64,000 bases of DNA from Aggregatilineales bacterium (GCA_030834905.1 JAUQWZ010000014.1:52551-116550); one strand, 5' to 3'; positions 28,406 through 37,608 are shown, counted from the stretch's first letter. The notes: a model not told the origin generated them from the sequence alone. Numbers and translations: made by a program.

Positions 28406-28702
28406 ATGGACTTCATCGGGGATCTTCTCGCCGCGCCATTCATCTGCATTGGCTGGCTCATTGTTGGCGCGCTCGCGGGCACGCTGGCGCACTCGATCAT
28501 GAAATCGGAAGCAGCGCTTATCGGGGACATCATTCTGGGCTTGGTCGGCGCAGTCGTTGGCGGTTTTCTGGTCAGTCTGCTGGGGCTTTACCGTCCTGAA
28601 GGCGGCATCTCCGGCGTGATTGCCAGTCTGGTCGTTGCCACCATTGGCGCGATTATTCTGATTGCGATTGGACGGCTGCTCACCGGAAAAAAGGTTGTCT
28701 GA
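28406..28702 (+). CDS. GlsB/YeaQ/YmgE family membrane protein
   Basis: The 98-residue protein has three hydrophobic helices and the glycine pattern of the transglycosylase-associated / GlsB family (LIVGALAGTLAHSIMK, IILGLVGAVVGGFLVSLLG, VVATIGAIILIAIGRLL). Members are small inner-membrane stress proteins of unknown action. GGAGG stands before the ATG. A strong promoter and a clear terminator bracket it, so it is a single-gene unit. Confidence 0.9.
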   Translation: MDFIGDLLAAPFICIGWLIVGALAGTLAHSIMKSEAALIGDIILGLVGAVVGGFLVSLLGLYRPEGGISGVIASLVVATIGAIILIAIGRLLTGKKVV

Positions 28703-28728
28703 CCGTTACTCCAAATGTGACCCCAAAG

Positions 28729-28753
28729 CGCCCCCACCACCGGGGGCGTTTTT
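28729..28753 (+). terminator. Rho-independent terminator of the GlsB-like gene
   Basis: CGCCCCC and GGGGGCG form a seven-pair stem with a six-base loop, followed by TTTTT. Confidence 0.9.
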
Positions 28754-28762
28754 GTTGGAATC

Positions 28763-28784
28763 AAAAAGCGCCGGTTTGGCGCTT
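28763..28784 (-). terminator. Rho-independent terminator of tRNA-Leu
   Basis: On the minus strand AGCGCC and GGCGCT pair around a five-base loop and are followed by TTTTT, five bases after the tRNA end. Confidence 0.85.
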
Positions 28785-28789
28785 CCAGA

Positions 28790-28872
28790 TGGGGTTGGTG
28801 GGACTCGAACCCACACGCCCTTGCGAGCAGAAGTTTTTAAGACTTCCGTGTCTGCCGTTCCACCACAACCCC
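28790..28872 (-). tRNA. tRNA-Leu(UAA)
   Basis: The minus strand folds into a class II tRNA. The acceptor stem is GGGGTTG/CAACCCC with A73, the anticodon stem GAAGT/ACTTC encloses CTTAAAA (anticodon UAA), the variable arm is GCTC-GCAA-GGGC and the T arm is GTGGG-TTCGAGT-CCCAC. CCA is not encoded. It has its own promoter and terminator. It reads UUA and UUG. Confidence 0.96.
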
Positions 28873-28911
28873 GCAGCGGACACACCCTGTTTCCCGCTGG
28901 TCGTGCCGACA

Positions 28912-28940
28912 AGTCTATCAATATCTTGCCCCAGCGTCAA
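28912..28940 (-). promoter_or_regulatory. Promoter of tRNA-Leu
   Basis: On the minus strand TTGACG (28940-28935), 17 bases, TAGACT (28917-28912). The start would be about 33 bases before the mature tRNA. The rest of the 28873-29186 gap holds no gene that I can see. Confidence 0.65.
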
Positions 28941-29186
28941 TTGTCGGGACGGGACACAACACCCTGTCCGTGTGATAGACAAAATCGTCAATTTCGATTA
29001 TTCTGGTGTTCTCGTTCGATGGTTCACCTGTGAGGCAAACGTGTTGGTATTCACCCACATGCACGCGCCGCCCCTCTGCCGCAGCGGCGGTTGATCTTCT
29101 AACTCGATAACTGCATCTCTTCCCCTCAGGCTGTGGGCGTTCCGCTTACGGCAATTTTTGATTCCCCAACAAGGAGACAACGCTAT

Positions 29187-30374
29187 ATGGCTTCCCTCGT
29201 GATCCGGTCTGCGCGCCTGCGCCGGGCAGGCTTGTTTGTGCTTACCCTGCTGCTGGTCGAGTTCCTCGACGAGCTGGTCTTCGGGATGCGTGAAGTCGCC
29301 TGGCCCCTCATCCGGGCTGATCTCAACCTCGACTACGTTCAGATCGGGCTGCTGATCGGCGTGCCGGGGCTGGTTGCCGGTGTGATCGAAATGCTGCTCG
29401 GTATTCTGGCGGATATGGGCTATCGACGCCGCCTGATCCTCGGCGGCGGTCTGATGTTCGCCTTTGCTTCGCTGGCGTCCGCCCTCAGCGGCAGCTTCTG
29501 GGCGCTGATGCTGTCCTTCTGGGTCTTCTATCCGGCGTCGGGCGCGTTTGTCAGTCTGTCTCAGGCAGCGCTGATGGATGTCGATCCCAAACGCCACGAG
29601 CACAACATGGCGCGCTGGACGTTTGCCGGCGCGCTCGGCGTGTTCGCCGCGCCGCTGGCGCTCGGCATGGCTAGCGGCAACTGGCGCGGCTTATATGCGG
29701 CATTTGCCGTCCTGACGCTGGTGATCGTCGTCATCGTCTCGCGCTTTCGCATCCCTGAAAACGGCGTACATGGCGAGTCTTTGAATTTCCGAGAGGGTTT
29801 TACGACTGCCCTGCGCGACCTGCGCCGCCTTGAAGTTGTCCGCTGGCTGACGCTGCTCCAGTTCTCCGATCTGATGCTCGACGTGCTCTACGGCTATCTC
29901 GCCCTCTATCTGGTCGATGTGGTCGGCGTGGATATCGCGGCGGCAGGTTTAGCCGTCGCCGTCTGGACGGGCGTCGGGCTGGTGGGCGATCTGCTCATCA
30001 TCCCGCTGCTGGAACGGGTGCGCGGTCTGACCTATCTGCGCTTCAGCGCCCTGTCGGTGCTGGCGCTGTATCCGGCGTTCCTGCTCGTGCCGGGCTTTGT
30101 CCCTAAGGTGATCATTCTTGGGCTGCTGGGGATGTTCAACGCCGGTTGGTACTCGGTGCTTCAGGCGCAGGTCTACTCGGCAATGCCTGACCGCAGCGGC
30201 TCGGTGCTGACGGTGAGCAACATCTTCGGCTTCATCGGCAGTCTGCTGCCGTTTGTCGTGGGGGCGGCGGCGCAGGCGTTTGGACTTCATGCCGCCATGT
30301 GGATGCTGCTGCTCGGTCCGGTTGCCCTGCTGCTGGGCATCCCGCGCCATCCCGCGTCCGACGAAACCCGATAA
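29187..30374 (+). CDS. Major facilitator superfamily transporter
   Basis: The 395-residue protein has about twelve hydrophobic helices. LLIGVPGLVAGVIEMLLGILADMGYRRRLILGG holds the MFS loop 2-3 pattern (G..AD..GRR). The substrate is not evident; the group with an early FLDELVFGMREVAWPLIR helix is drug- or sugar-efflux like. AAGGAG at 29171 fixes the start at 29187, 18 codons inside the longest frame. It converges with a thioredoxin-like gene across a REP cluster. Confidence 0.88.
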   Translation: MASLVIRSARLRRAGLFVLTLLLVEFLDELVFGMREVAWPLIRADLNLDYVQIGLLIGVPGLVAGVIEMLLGILADMGYRRRLILGGGLMFAFASLASALSGSFWALMLSFWVFYPASGAFVSLSQAALMDVDPKRHEHNMARWTFAGALGVFAAPLALGMASGNWRGLYAAFAVLTLVIVVIVSRFRIPENGVHGESLNFREGFTTALRDLRRLEVVRWLTLLQFSDLMLDVLYGYLALYLVDVVGVDIAAAGLAVAVWTGVGLVGDLLIIPLLERVRGLTYLRFSALSVLALYPAFLLVPGFVPKVIILGLLGMFNAGWYSVLQAQVYSAMPDRSGSVLTVSNIFGFIGSLLPFVVGAAAQAFGLHAAMWMLLLGPVALLLGIPRHPASDETR

Positions 30375-30380
30375 TCTCCC

Positions 30381-30470
30381 GTAGGGGCGACTCGGCGAGT
30401 CGCCCCTACGACGAGTCGCCCCCAGCGAGTCGCCCCTACGGCGAGTCGCCCCCAGCGAGTCGCCCCTATT
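30381..30470. repeat. REP palindrome extended to a GCGAGTCGCCCC array
   Basis: GTAGGGGCGACTC and GAGTCGCCCCTAC form a 29-base palindrome (30381-30409). Behind it the right arm GCGAGTCGCCCC(TAC or CA) is repeated four more times to 30470, in units of about 16 and 31 bases. The array runs into the 3' end of the convergent gene at 30466. Confidence 0.8.
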
Positions 30471-31506
30471 CCCGCCTCACGCCGCCCACAAACGAAAACG
30501 CATACAGGGCGAAACCCGGCTGGCTCACCCGCAGCGTCAGCGCGTGCGGCTCAAACCCGCGATTGCGGATCAGGTTATACAGGCGCGGACGGCTGACTAG
30601 CACCCGCCCTTCCTCCGTCAGGTCTGCGCCGCGATACTCGTCGCTCAGCGGCAGGTCATCCTGCCAGATTTCGACGGTGACCGCCTCAGGGTGCAGGTAG
30701 CGCTCAACCGTATCGTGGTGCGGGCTGAGGACGGCGTTCACCTCGGCAGCTTCGTACTGGAGGTGAATGATGCCCTCGCTGGTGCCTTTGTAGGCAAAAT
30801 ATTCGTCGCTCGCCTGCCACGCGCCCGAAGCATAAAATGCCCCGTTCACCCGCAGTTCGGGCAGGCAGTACAGAATTGGCACCCCGCCAGCATACCCCTC
30901 AGGGTTGCCTAACGCGCCCCGGTGCAGTCCGGCGCGCAGTTCTGGCGTTGGGCGGTTCAGCGCCACTTCCGGCTGATCTTCCTCGCGCAGCAGCGGCATA
31001 ATCGGCGGCAGCGTCACGTTCGAGTCGCGTTCGCGCAGCACTGCCTGAATGGCACGCTCGAATGCCTGATAACCGCCCTCGCCATAGCGCTGATAGCGGA
31101 TTACCCCTTCATGATCGATCAGGTAGCGGGCGGGCCAGAAGCGGTTGTCATAGGCGTGCCAGGTCTTAAATTCGTTGTCCAGCAGCACCGGGTAGTCAAT
31201 GTTCAGCTCGCGAACAGCCAGTTCCACCTGCAAGCGCTCGCGCCCAAAGGCGAACTCTGGCGTATGCAAGCCGATCACCGTCAGCCCATGTGCCGCGTAC
31301 CGTTCGTGCCACCGGCGAAGATAGGGCAGCGACCGCAGGCAGTTGACGCAGGTGTAATCCCAGATATCAAGCAGTACCGCCCTGCCGCGCAGGCTTTTCA
31401 GGCTCAGCGGGCGCTCGGTGTTCAGCCAGTCGGCGGGCGTTTGTCCGGAGGCAAATTCCGGCGCAGGAACGGTGCCCTGTTCACGATGTAAGCGAAAGTC
31501 GTCCAC
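30466..31506 (-). CDS. DipZ-like thioredoxin-fold protein with carbohydrate-binding-like C-terminus
   Basis: Residues 25-165 are a TlpA/redoxin fold with the active pair C53-C56 in WDYTCVNCLRSLP, and PARYLIDHEGVIRY as the cis-Pro region. Residues 190-346 match the DipZ C-terminal domain (NGAFYASGAWQASDEYFAYKG, then SPHHDTVERYL). Unlike DipZ it lacks the CcdA-like membrane part and has no signal peptide, so it should be cytoplasmic. It probably passes electrons to thiols or peroxides. The last four codons are supplied by the REP array. Confidence 0.85.
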   Translation of the reverse strand: MDDFRLHREQGTVPAPEFASGQTPADWLNTERPLSLKSLRGRAVLLDIWDYTCVNCLRSLPYLRRWHERYAAHGLTVIGLHTPEFAFGRERLQVELAVRELNIDYPVLLDNEFKTWHAYDNRFWPARYLIDHEGVIRYQRYGEGGYQAFERAIQAVLRERDSNVTLPPIMPLLREEDQPEVALNRPTPELRAGLHRGALGNPEGYAGGVPILYCLPELRVNGAFYASGAWQASDEYFAYKGTSEGIIHLQYEAAEVNAVLSPHHDTVERYLHPEAVTVEIWQDDLPLSDEYRGADLTEEGRVLVSRPRLYNLIRNRGFEPHALTLRVSQPGFALYAFSFVGGVRRE

Positions 31507-31648
31507 AATCAGTACTCCAGACCGACGACATACTCAGCCGGATACGAGTTTGGATATACCTATCTAAGCACAGGTTGGCAGTCAGGGGCAAGCAGGCGAA
31601 GCAGGCAAATGCCCGGTAATACCGGGCTTGCTGGGAGAGAAGATTTTT

Positions 31649-32002
31649 TCAGTTGGTAGAAACCGAAGCTGGCTTCGTTTCCTGAGTATTGTCCGGTTCA
31701 GCACCCGCCACAACCCGAACCACATAGCCCGCGCGCTGAATACGGACGCCGGGCAGCCGAACGGTAAGCGCCTGCACCGAAGCTTCCAGAAGGTTGTTGC
31801 GATTATAGTTTTCCACGTCTGCCTGGCTTTCCCAGGCAACGATCAGCATGGCATAGTCCGAATCATCCGTCTGTTCCAGGAAATACGCCCGAACAAAGCC
31901 CGGCTGACTGCTGACATTGGGGAGATACTCGTTTTCAATGATCTGGCGCATTTGCGCCATTGTCCCCAATGGAACGCGAATTGTGGTTGCCTGCGCGTAC
32001 AT
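31649..32002 (-). CDS. Antibiotic biosynthesis monooxygenase (ABM) domain protein
   Basis: The 117-residue protein shows the ABM ferredoxin-like fold: ATTIRVPLGTMAQMRQIIENEYLPNVSSQPGF, then AYFLEQTDDSDYAMLIVAWES. ABM proteins include small oxygenases and heme-degrading enzymes; single-domain ones are often of unknown function. It is a lone gene, 141 bases after the thioredoxin-like gene, with a low-GC promoter region upstream (32003-32159). Confidence 0.75.
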   Translation of the reverse strand: MYAQATTIRVPLGTMAQMRQIIENEYLPNVSSQPGFVRAYFLEQTDDSDYAMLIVAWESQADVENYNRNNLLEASVQALTVRLPGVRIQRAGYVVRVVAGAEPDNTQETKPASVSTN

Positions 32003-32189
32003 GGTTAAGCCTCCATCAAACTTCTGTATTTATTAAAACACAAATTCACACGACTGTGCAGCATGATTCGTCATTCTTCTCTATGCACTCTATACGAATT
32101 ATAGGCATCTCTTAATCATTTTCGTCAGAATCGGCGAATACTGGGTAAACTCTGCCCCGTTGATCCGATCAAACAGACTGCGAAATGTG

Positions 32190-32897
32190 ATGAAGAAACG
32201 ACTGGCTTTACTCCTGATAGTGCTGTCCTGCTACGGCGTTCAGGCACAGACGAACACCGCAACGCCCCTGCCAGCGGAAGAAACGGCGGTGGAAGCCCTG
32301 CCCCTGAGCGAACTCTCCGCCGACCTGCCGCAGTCGCGCGCCGACGATGGCGGCTTTGTCCTTGGCGATCCGGATGCGCCCATCACCATCATCATCTTCA
32401 GCGATTGGGCGTGCCCCCACTGCCAGACTTATCACGAAGACATCGCGCCGCTGCTCGCCGAATACCTGCAAACCGGACAGATAAAGTTTGAACACCGGAT
32501 GCTGCCCACTGCTGGCGGCGCTGCGACGGTGTTTGCGGGTGCCGCTGCCGAGTGCGCCGACGATATGACCGAAGGCGGTTTCTGGAGCAGCTACTTCCTG
32601 CTGCACGATCTTTCCCTAACCCGGAATTATGACCACTACACCATCACTACCACCATCGCCCGGGCGCTCGATCTGGACGCGGACGAACTCCACGAGTGCG
32701 CCCGTACCATTCGCCAGGTGCGTACCGATGTTGATCTGGCGGTCGCGATGGGCATTCAGGGTACGCCCGCCGTGATGGTTCGTTACGGAGATGGTGAACC
32801 CGAATTCGTCGAATGGGACGACCAACTCTATGATCGGGGGAGCGTATCGGAGCCGGTGCTCCGAATGGTCATAGAAGCGGCGCAGGCTGTTGAATAA
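32190..32897 (+). CDS. Secreted DsbA-family thiol oxidoreductase
   Basis: The product of 235 residues has a signal peptide (MKKRLALLLIVLSCYGVQA, cleavage after VQA, or lipid attachment at C14 as an alternative), an acidic linker and a thioredoxin fold of the DsbA/BdbD type. The active site is C75-P-H-C78 in SDWACPHCQTYHED and the cis-Pro loop is GIQGTPAVMV. It would oxidise or isomerise exported proteins. The start at 32190 is chosen because it begins the signal peptide; the frame is open from 32160. Possible electron partner: the DipZ-like gene at 30.5 kb, though that one looks cytoplasmic. Confidence 0.9.
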   Translation: MKKRLALLLIVLSCYGVQAQTNTATPLPAEETAVEALPLSELSADLPQSRADDGGFVLGDPDAPITIIIFSDWACPHCQTYHEDIAPLLAEYLQTGQIKFEHRMLPTAGGAATVFAGAAAECADDMTEGGFWSSYFLLHDLSLTRNYDHYTITTTIARALDLDADELHECARTIRQVRTDVDLAVAMGIQGTPAVMVRYGDGEPEFVEWDDQLYDRGSVSEPVLRMVIEAAQAVE

Positions 32898-33093
32898 TCC
32901 TCCTCACGCGCATCAATAGAGCGCCGTTTTAAACCCTGAGGGCGGCTGTGCTGTCGCCCTCATACCCTCGCCTACCACAAATTGCAATAATTGTCGAAAA
33001 ATGTATGAATTTCGCGCGAATTGAGGTTGCTTTTATTGTTTCTCGATTATCATAAGGATAGTGTTAGTGGAAACGCATCGCGGGAGGGTAGGA

Positions 33094-34230
33094 ATGGTGG
33101 CTGTATTGGAAGATGCACGTGGTGAAACGACAGAGGTAACCCTCCCGCTGATGCTGATTGTTGACGATGAGATGGGTAACCGCCTGCTGCTCAAGCGTCT
33201 TTTCCAGCACGACTTTCAGGTCACCTGTGTGGACAACGCCTCTGACGCGCTCGATCTGCTGGTGCAGGCACCCTTTGATATGGTGCTGCTCGACGTCATG
33301 ATGCCCCGGATGAATGGGCTTGAGATGCTCCGCCAGATGCGCGCCAAAGCCTCGCTGGTGGATGTGCCGGTCATTCTGGTGACCGCGCTCACTGAAAGTC
33401 ATTACATCGTTCAGGGGCTGCAAATGGGCGCGAACGACTACGTGACCAAGCCGCTGGAAACAGACGTGCTGCGGGCGCGGGTTCAAACCCAACTGACGCT
33501 CAAACGCCTGCTGGACGAACGCAAGCAGCACATTCTTGAGCTGGAAGCCGCCCAGACATTCAAAGATCGTTCCTTCCAGATGGCGTCGCACGATCTCAAG
33601 GGACCCCTCGGCAATCTGCGCATGGCGCACAGCCTGCTTCACCGCTACCTGAGCGACGACGAGCGCGCCGGGCAGCTTATGGAAATGGCTGAGACAACCG
33701 TCACCAATATGCGAGCGGTGATAGAGGAATTCCTGGATCTGGCGGCGCTGCAAAGCGGCAAGCTGGATATTCGCATCGAAGACGTCAGCGTCAATGACGT
33801 CGTCCACGATATTGTTTCAGATTACAGCCTGAACGCGATGGAGAAAGAGATCGTCCTCGACTCGCTGCCAACCGACCTGCGGCTCTGCGCCGACCGGGCG
33901 CGGCTGGCGCAGGTGCTGGCAAACCTGGTCAGCAACGCCATCAAATACAGTCCGTCGAACACCACCGTGACCATCTGGTCAGAGGGTTACGAAAATCGCG
34001 TTCGCATCTGCGTGGCGGATCAGGGTCCTGGCATTCCGGCAGATGAACGTGGTCGCCTGTTCACCCAGTTCGGTAAGCTCAGCCCGCGCCCCACGAATGG
34101 CGAAAGCAGCACCGGCTTGGGGCTGTGGATCGTCAAGTATCTGATCGAGCTTCAGCGCGGAGCAGTTGGCGTCGAGTGCCCGTCCGAAGGCGGCTCAATC
34201 TTCTGGATTGACCTGCCCCTCAGTCGCTAA
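33094..34230 (+). CDS. Hybrid protein: N-terminal receiver, C-terminal histidine kinase
   Basis: The 378-residue protein has a receiver first (D24-D25, phospho-acceptor D67 in VLLDVMMPRMNG, K119 in YVTKP) and then a HisKA domain with H166 in ASHDLKGPLGNL and an HATPase domain (N-box NLVSNAIKYSP, G1 DQGPGIP, G2 GLGLWIVK). It has no membrane segment, so it is a cytoplasmic relay whose kinase may be set by the phosphorylated receiver. GGGAGGGTAGGA before the ATG at 33094 is a better start than GTG 33061. No output regulator is adjacent. Confidence 0.93.
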   Translation: MVAVLEDARGETTEVTLPLMLIVDDEMGNRLLLKRLFQHDFQVTCVDNASDALDLLVQAPFDMVLLDVMMPRMNGLEMLRQMRAKASLVDVPVILVTALTESHYIVQGLQMGANDYVTKPLETDVLRARVQTQLTLKRLLDERKQHILELEAAQTFKDRSFQMASHDLKGPLGNLRMAHSLLHRYLSDDERAGQLMEMAETTVTNMRAVIEEFLDLAALQSGKLDIRIEDVSVNDVVHDIVSDYSLNAMEKEIVLDSLPTDLRLCADRARLAQVLANLVSNAIKYSPSNTTVTIWSEGYENRVRICVADQGPGIPADERGRLFTQFGKLSPRPTNGESSTGLGLWIVKYLIELQRGAVGVECPSEGGSIFWIDLPLSR

Positions 34231-34252
34231 CGATATTCCCCCTAAAACGCCA

Positions 34253-34292
34253 AAGGGCGGCGGATGAGCATTCCCATTCATCCGCCGCCCTT
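34253..34292 (+). terminator. Strong hairpin after the hybrid kinase
   Basis: AAGGGCGGCGGATGA and TCATCCGCCGCCCTT form a perfect fifteen-pair stem with a ten-base loop. The T run is short (TTGTTG), but position and stability indicate a terminator. Confidence 0.8.
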
Positions 34293-34426
34293 GTTGATTC
34301 GTGTGCTTTCCTTACGCCACCCTTGTGTCCAAAATGCCGTCCAGAATGTCACCCACTCACCCACCTTTCATGCTACGCTGCCCATATGCCGCTCTGCGGC
34401 ACGCGCTCCTTAACAACAGCACTCCC

Positions 34427-34715
34427 GTAGGGACACGACACCGTCGTGTCCGTTCGGTGATCGCCATCGGACACCACATTGTGGTGTCCCTACAGCGTCC
34501 ATACGTCGCAACCGATTCCCCTCTCCCCGCGATCCGCTGTGTCTACGCGCGGTGCGTGGGAGAGGGGCTAGGGGTGAGGGGTATGACCGCTGCGCCGCTG
34601 CAACAAAAAGGGCGCAGCAGTGCTGCGCCCCTACAAGCTTCTTCGTGTCCTTTGTGCCTTGGTGGTTCAATCGTTCTTCTTGGCGTTCTTCGCGTCTTGG
34701 CGGTTCAACCGTCCT
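34427..34715. repeat. Cluster of dispersed repeats in the 34.2-34.7 kb gap
   Basis: Three repeat kinds stand in a row. First is a double REP, GTAGGGACACGACA to 34451 and GGACACCACA to GGTGTCCCTAC at 34493. Second is a CCCCTCTCCC / GGGAGAGGGGCTAGGGG hairpin (about 34515-34578). Third is GGGCGCAGCAG / CTGCTGCGCCC (34610-34630), directly followed by the GTGTCCTTTGTGCCTTGG and GCGTCTTGGCGG tract to 34710. No gene is supported in the gap. Confidence 0.75.
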
Positions 34716-34720
34716 TATCT

Positions 34721-37153
34721 TTATTCTCCCGTCGGAACCCAGACGTTCTTCACCTGAGTCGCTTCGCGCAGGAACTCCTCGCCCGCGCCCTGATGAGCGT
34801 CCATCCACTCCACCGCCGCGCCGTAGCTGACCCAGGTGCGCTTCATGTTACTGGCGCTCAGATGCTCCACATGGGCGCTGCCCGCCGCGCCATCCTTGCC
34901 GCTGGCGAAGTACCAGATGGCGTCCACGTCGTCATGTTCCGCCAGCGTCTTCGTGAGCGTGTCCCGCGAGCCGGTGATGATGTTGATCACCCCACCCGGC
35001 ACATCCGACGTCTCCAGTACCTGGTAGAAGTCGGTCGCGCTCAACGGATACTGCTCCGACGGCACGACGATCACCGTGTTCCCCCGCGCCACCGCTGGCG
35101 CGACCAGCGACACGAACCCCAGCAGCGGGTACTCGTCCGGGCAGGCGATGCCAATCACGCCCACCGGCTCGTTCATCGCCAGCGTAATGCCGCGCAGCGT
35201 CGTCTCCTGCACCGTCCCGCCGTACTTGTCGGCGTAAGCGGCATAGGTGAACAGCCGGTCAAGCGCTGCCGCCACTTCGGCGCTGGCGTCGTCGGCACTG
35301 CGTCCGGTCATGGTCACCAGCCGCCGGGCGAACTCGTCGGCGCGGGCGTTCAGGTTCTCCGCCAGATAGTAGAGGATCTGAGCGCGGGTATGCCCGTTGC
35401 GGTTCGCCCAACCCGACGCCTTGTGCGCGGCTTCTACCGCCTCGCGAATGTCCTTGCGGTTGCCGTCGCCCACCTGCCCGACCAACGTCCCATCAGGCGA
35501 CAGGATCGAGCGCGTATAGTTGCCGTCCGGGCGCGCCTGCTTCCCACCGATGAACATCTTCGCCGTCCGATCCAATGCGGGAAGCTCTCCATTCGTCCTC
35601 TGTCCATTCAGCGGCGCGGGACGCGCGGGTACAGCGTTGCCCCAGCCCTTCCCGTTGGGGGATACGGTCTTGGGGCGCGGGCGCTCCTGCCATTTCGGGC
35701 GCAGGTACTCGTACAGCCCTTCTTCGCCGCCCTCGCGCCCGAAGCCGCTTTCGCGGTAGCCGCCAAAGCCTGCCGCCGCGTCAAAGACGTTGGTGCAGTT
35801 GACCCACACTGTCCCCGCCTTCACCTTGCGTGCCACGTCCAGCGCCAGATTGACGTTCTCGCTCCAGATGCTGGCAGCCAGCCCATAGCGAGTGTTGTTC
35901 GCCAGCGCCACCGCCTCTTTGGGCGTGCGGAACGACATCGCCACCACCACCGGACCGAAGATCTCCTCCTGCACCACCGCCGACGCCGAAGTGACGTTGG
36001 TCAGCAGCGTCGGGGGATACCAGCAGCCCTTGTCTGGCAGTTGGCACTCTGGCTGATACATCTCCGCGCCCTCGGCAACGCCGCGCTTGACCCAGCTATC
36101 AATCGTCTCGCGCTGCACCGGGTCAACTATCGCGCCGATGTCGATGGCTTTGTCCAGCGGCTCGCCAATCCGCAGCGTGTTCATGCGGCGGCGCACTTTG
36201 TCGAGGAAGCGCGGCGCGATGTTCTCCTGCACCAGCAGGCGCGAACCGGCGCAGCACACCTGCCCCTGATTGAACCAGATGGCATCGACCAGTCCTTCAA
36301 CCGCCGCGTCCTGATCGGCGTCGTCAAAGACCACGAACGGCGACTTGCCGCCCAGTTCCAGCGACAGGCGCTTGCCGCTGCCCGCCGTCGCCCGCCGGAT
36401 GATCCTGCCGACGTTGGTCGAGCCGGTGAAGGCGATCTTATCGAAATCGGGATGCTCGGTGATTAGCGCGCCTGCCTTGTCGCCGCCCGTGAGGATGTTG
36501 ACCACGCCCGGCGGCAGTCCCGCTTCCGCCAGAATTTGCCCGAACAGCAGCGCCGTCAGGCTGGTGTAGGGCGCGGGCTTGAGCACCACCGTGTTGCCCA
36601 TCGCAATCGCCGGGGCGATCTTCCACGCCAGCATCAACAGCGGGAAGTTCCAGGGGATCACCTGCCCGACGACGCCAACCGGCTGGTAGTCGCGCAGTTC
36701 CGTCTCCATCAACTGCGCCCATCCGGCATGATAGTAGAAGTGCCGCGCGACCAGCGGTACGTCAATGTCGCGCGTCTCGCGGATCGGCTTGCCGTTGTCA
36801 ATCGCCTCCAGCACCGCCAGCAGACGAGCGTGCTTCTGCACATGCCGCGCAACCGCGTAGAGATGCCGCGAGCGAGCGTGTCCACTCAACGCGCTCCACG
36901 ACCCAAAGGCAGCGCGGGCGGCAGCAGCGGCGGCGTCCACGTCCTCTTTGCCGCCGTCAGCCACCTGCGCCAGCTTCTCGCCGTTCGCCGGATTCTTACT
37001 CTCGAAGTATTTGCCGCTTTTCGGCTCTGTCCACTGGTTGTTGATGAACAGATTGAGCTTGCGCTTGTGCTCGTCCAGCCACGCCAGCGCCGCGTTCGCT
37101 GCTTCCGGCGCAGGTCCGTATTCCATCGTCTGAAAGATCTCGGCTACACGCAT
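34721..37153 (-). CDS. ALDH16-type aldehyde dehydrogenase with duplicated domain
   Basis: The 810-residue protein holds two aldehyde dehydrogenase units. Unit 1 (about 30-510) is complete: N169 in IPWNF, K192 in LKPAP, E266 in LELGGK and the catalytic cysteine C300 in NQGQVCCAGSR. Unit 2 (about 525-810) keeps the fold (VGVIGIACPDEYPLLGF, GGVINIITG) but lacks the cysteine motif, and the end is short. This is the layout of the ALDH16 family, in which the second unit is non-catalytic. It oxidises an aldehyde with NAD(P). DeoC, encoded 690 bases upstream in the same direction, releases acetaldehyde, a natural substrate candidate. Confidence 0.92.
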   Translation of the reverse strand: MRVAEIFQTMEYGPAPEAANAALAWLDEHKRKLNLFINNQWTEPKSGKYFESKNPANGEKLAQVADGGKEDVDAAAAAARAAFGSWSALSGHARSRHLYAVARHVQKHARLLAVLEAIDNGKPIRETRDIDVPLVARHFYYHAGWAQLMETELRDYQPVGVVGQVIPWNFPLLMLAWKIAPAIAMGNTVVLKPAPYTSLTALLFGQILAEAGLPPGVVNILTGGDKAGALITEHPDFDKIAFTGSTNVGRIIRRATAGSGKRLSLELGGKSPFVVFDDADQDAAVEGLVDAIWFNQGQVCCAGSRLLVQENIAPRFLDKVRRRMNTLRIGEPLDKAIDIGAIVDPVQRETIDSWVKRGVAEGAEMYQPECQLPDKGCWYPPTLLTNVTSASAVVQEEIFGPVVVAMSFRTPKEAVALANNTRYGLAASIWSENVNLALDVARKVKAGTVWVNCTNVFDAAAGFGGYRESGFGREGGEEGLYEYLRPKWQERPRPKTVSPNGKGWGNAVPARPAPLNGQRTNGELPALDRTAKMFIGGKQARPDGNYTRSILSPDGTLVGQVGDGNRKDIREAVEAAHKASGWANRNGHTRAQILYYLAENLNARADEFARRLVTMTGRSADDASAEVAAALDRLFTYAAYADKYGGTVQETTLRGITLAMNEPVGVIGIACPDEYPLLGFVSLVAPAVARGNTVIVVPSEQYPLSATDFYQVLETSDVPGGVINIITGSRDTLTKTLAEHDDVDAIWYFASGKDGAAGSAHVEHLSASNMKRTWVSYGAAVEWMDAHQGAGEEFLREATQVKNVWVPTGE

Positions 37154-37168
37154 AGGGTTTCCCTCAAA

Positions 37169-37390
37169 CTATAGCAGGTCAGCAAACTGCTCTACCGTCA
37201 AATTCGCATCGCGCAGAATATTGTGTAACGTGCCGACTGGGATTTCTCTGTTCTCTGGTACAACCGTTTGTGCATAGGGCTGATCGCGTCTCATCACAAT
37301 ATGACTGCCCTTTTGGCGCACAACATAAAAGTCAACTTTTTCTAATGCCCTGATACACTCTCGACTCGATATGCGGGGCAGTTTGCTCAT
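37169..37390 (-). CDS. hicA: HicA-type toxin (mRNA interferase)
   Basis: The 73-residue protein begins MSKLPRISSRECIRALEK, the HicA double-stranded RNA-binding fold, with H30 in QKGSHIVMRR as the expected catalytic residue. It would cut mRNA when the antitoxin is lost. Its start overlaps the stop of hicB by four bases; the hicB-hicA order is the less common of the two. The pair is inserted between deoC and the ALDH16 gene. Confidence 0.92.
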   Translation of the reverse strand: MSKLPRISSRECIRALEKVDFYVVRQKGSHIVMRRDQPYAQTVVPENREIPVGTLHNILRDANLTVEQFADLL

Positions 37391-37608
37391 CCTGCTACCG
37401 ATTCGACGACAATGAGTTCAGCATCATGAAATTCCTCCGGCACAGGGAGGTTATCCTCCTCTAAAGCCTCAACATAAACTTCAATCGCCTCTTTCACGCG
37501 CTCAATCGCTTCTGCGCGCGTTCTGCCGTCGCTGTGGCAGCCAGGCAGCGAAGGCACTTCGGCTATCCAGTTACCGTCCTCGTCGGTGTATAACAATACG
37601 TGTCGCAT
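37387..37608 (-). CDS. hicB: HicB-type antitoxin
   Basis: From the ATG at 37608 the product has 73 residues: MRHVLLYTDEDGNWIAEVPS, then LPGCHSDGRTRAEAIERVKEAIEVYVEAL, the HicB partial RNase H fold. There is no added DNA-binding helix-turn-helix, so it may not repress its own promoter well. AGGAG eight bases upstream decides the start over a longer frame from 37689. Confidence 0.92.
   Translation of the reverse strand: MRHVLLYTDEDGNWIAEVPSLPGCHSDGRTRAEAIERVKEAIEVYVEALEEDNLPVPEEFHDAELIVVESVAG

Noticed and set aside
34301..36466. A 721-codon open frame on the plus strand
   Set aside because: It lies opposite the well-supported ALDH16 gene, is rich in Arg and His as is usual for antisense of GC-rich genes, and matches no family.
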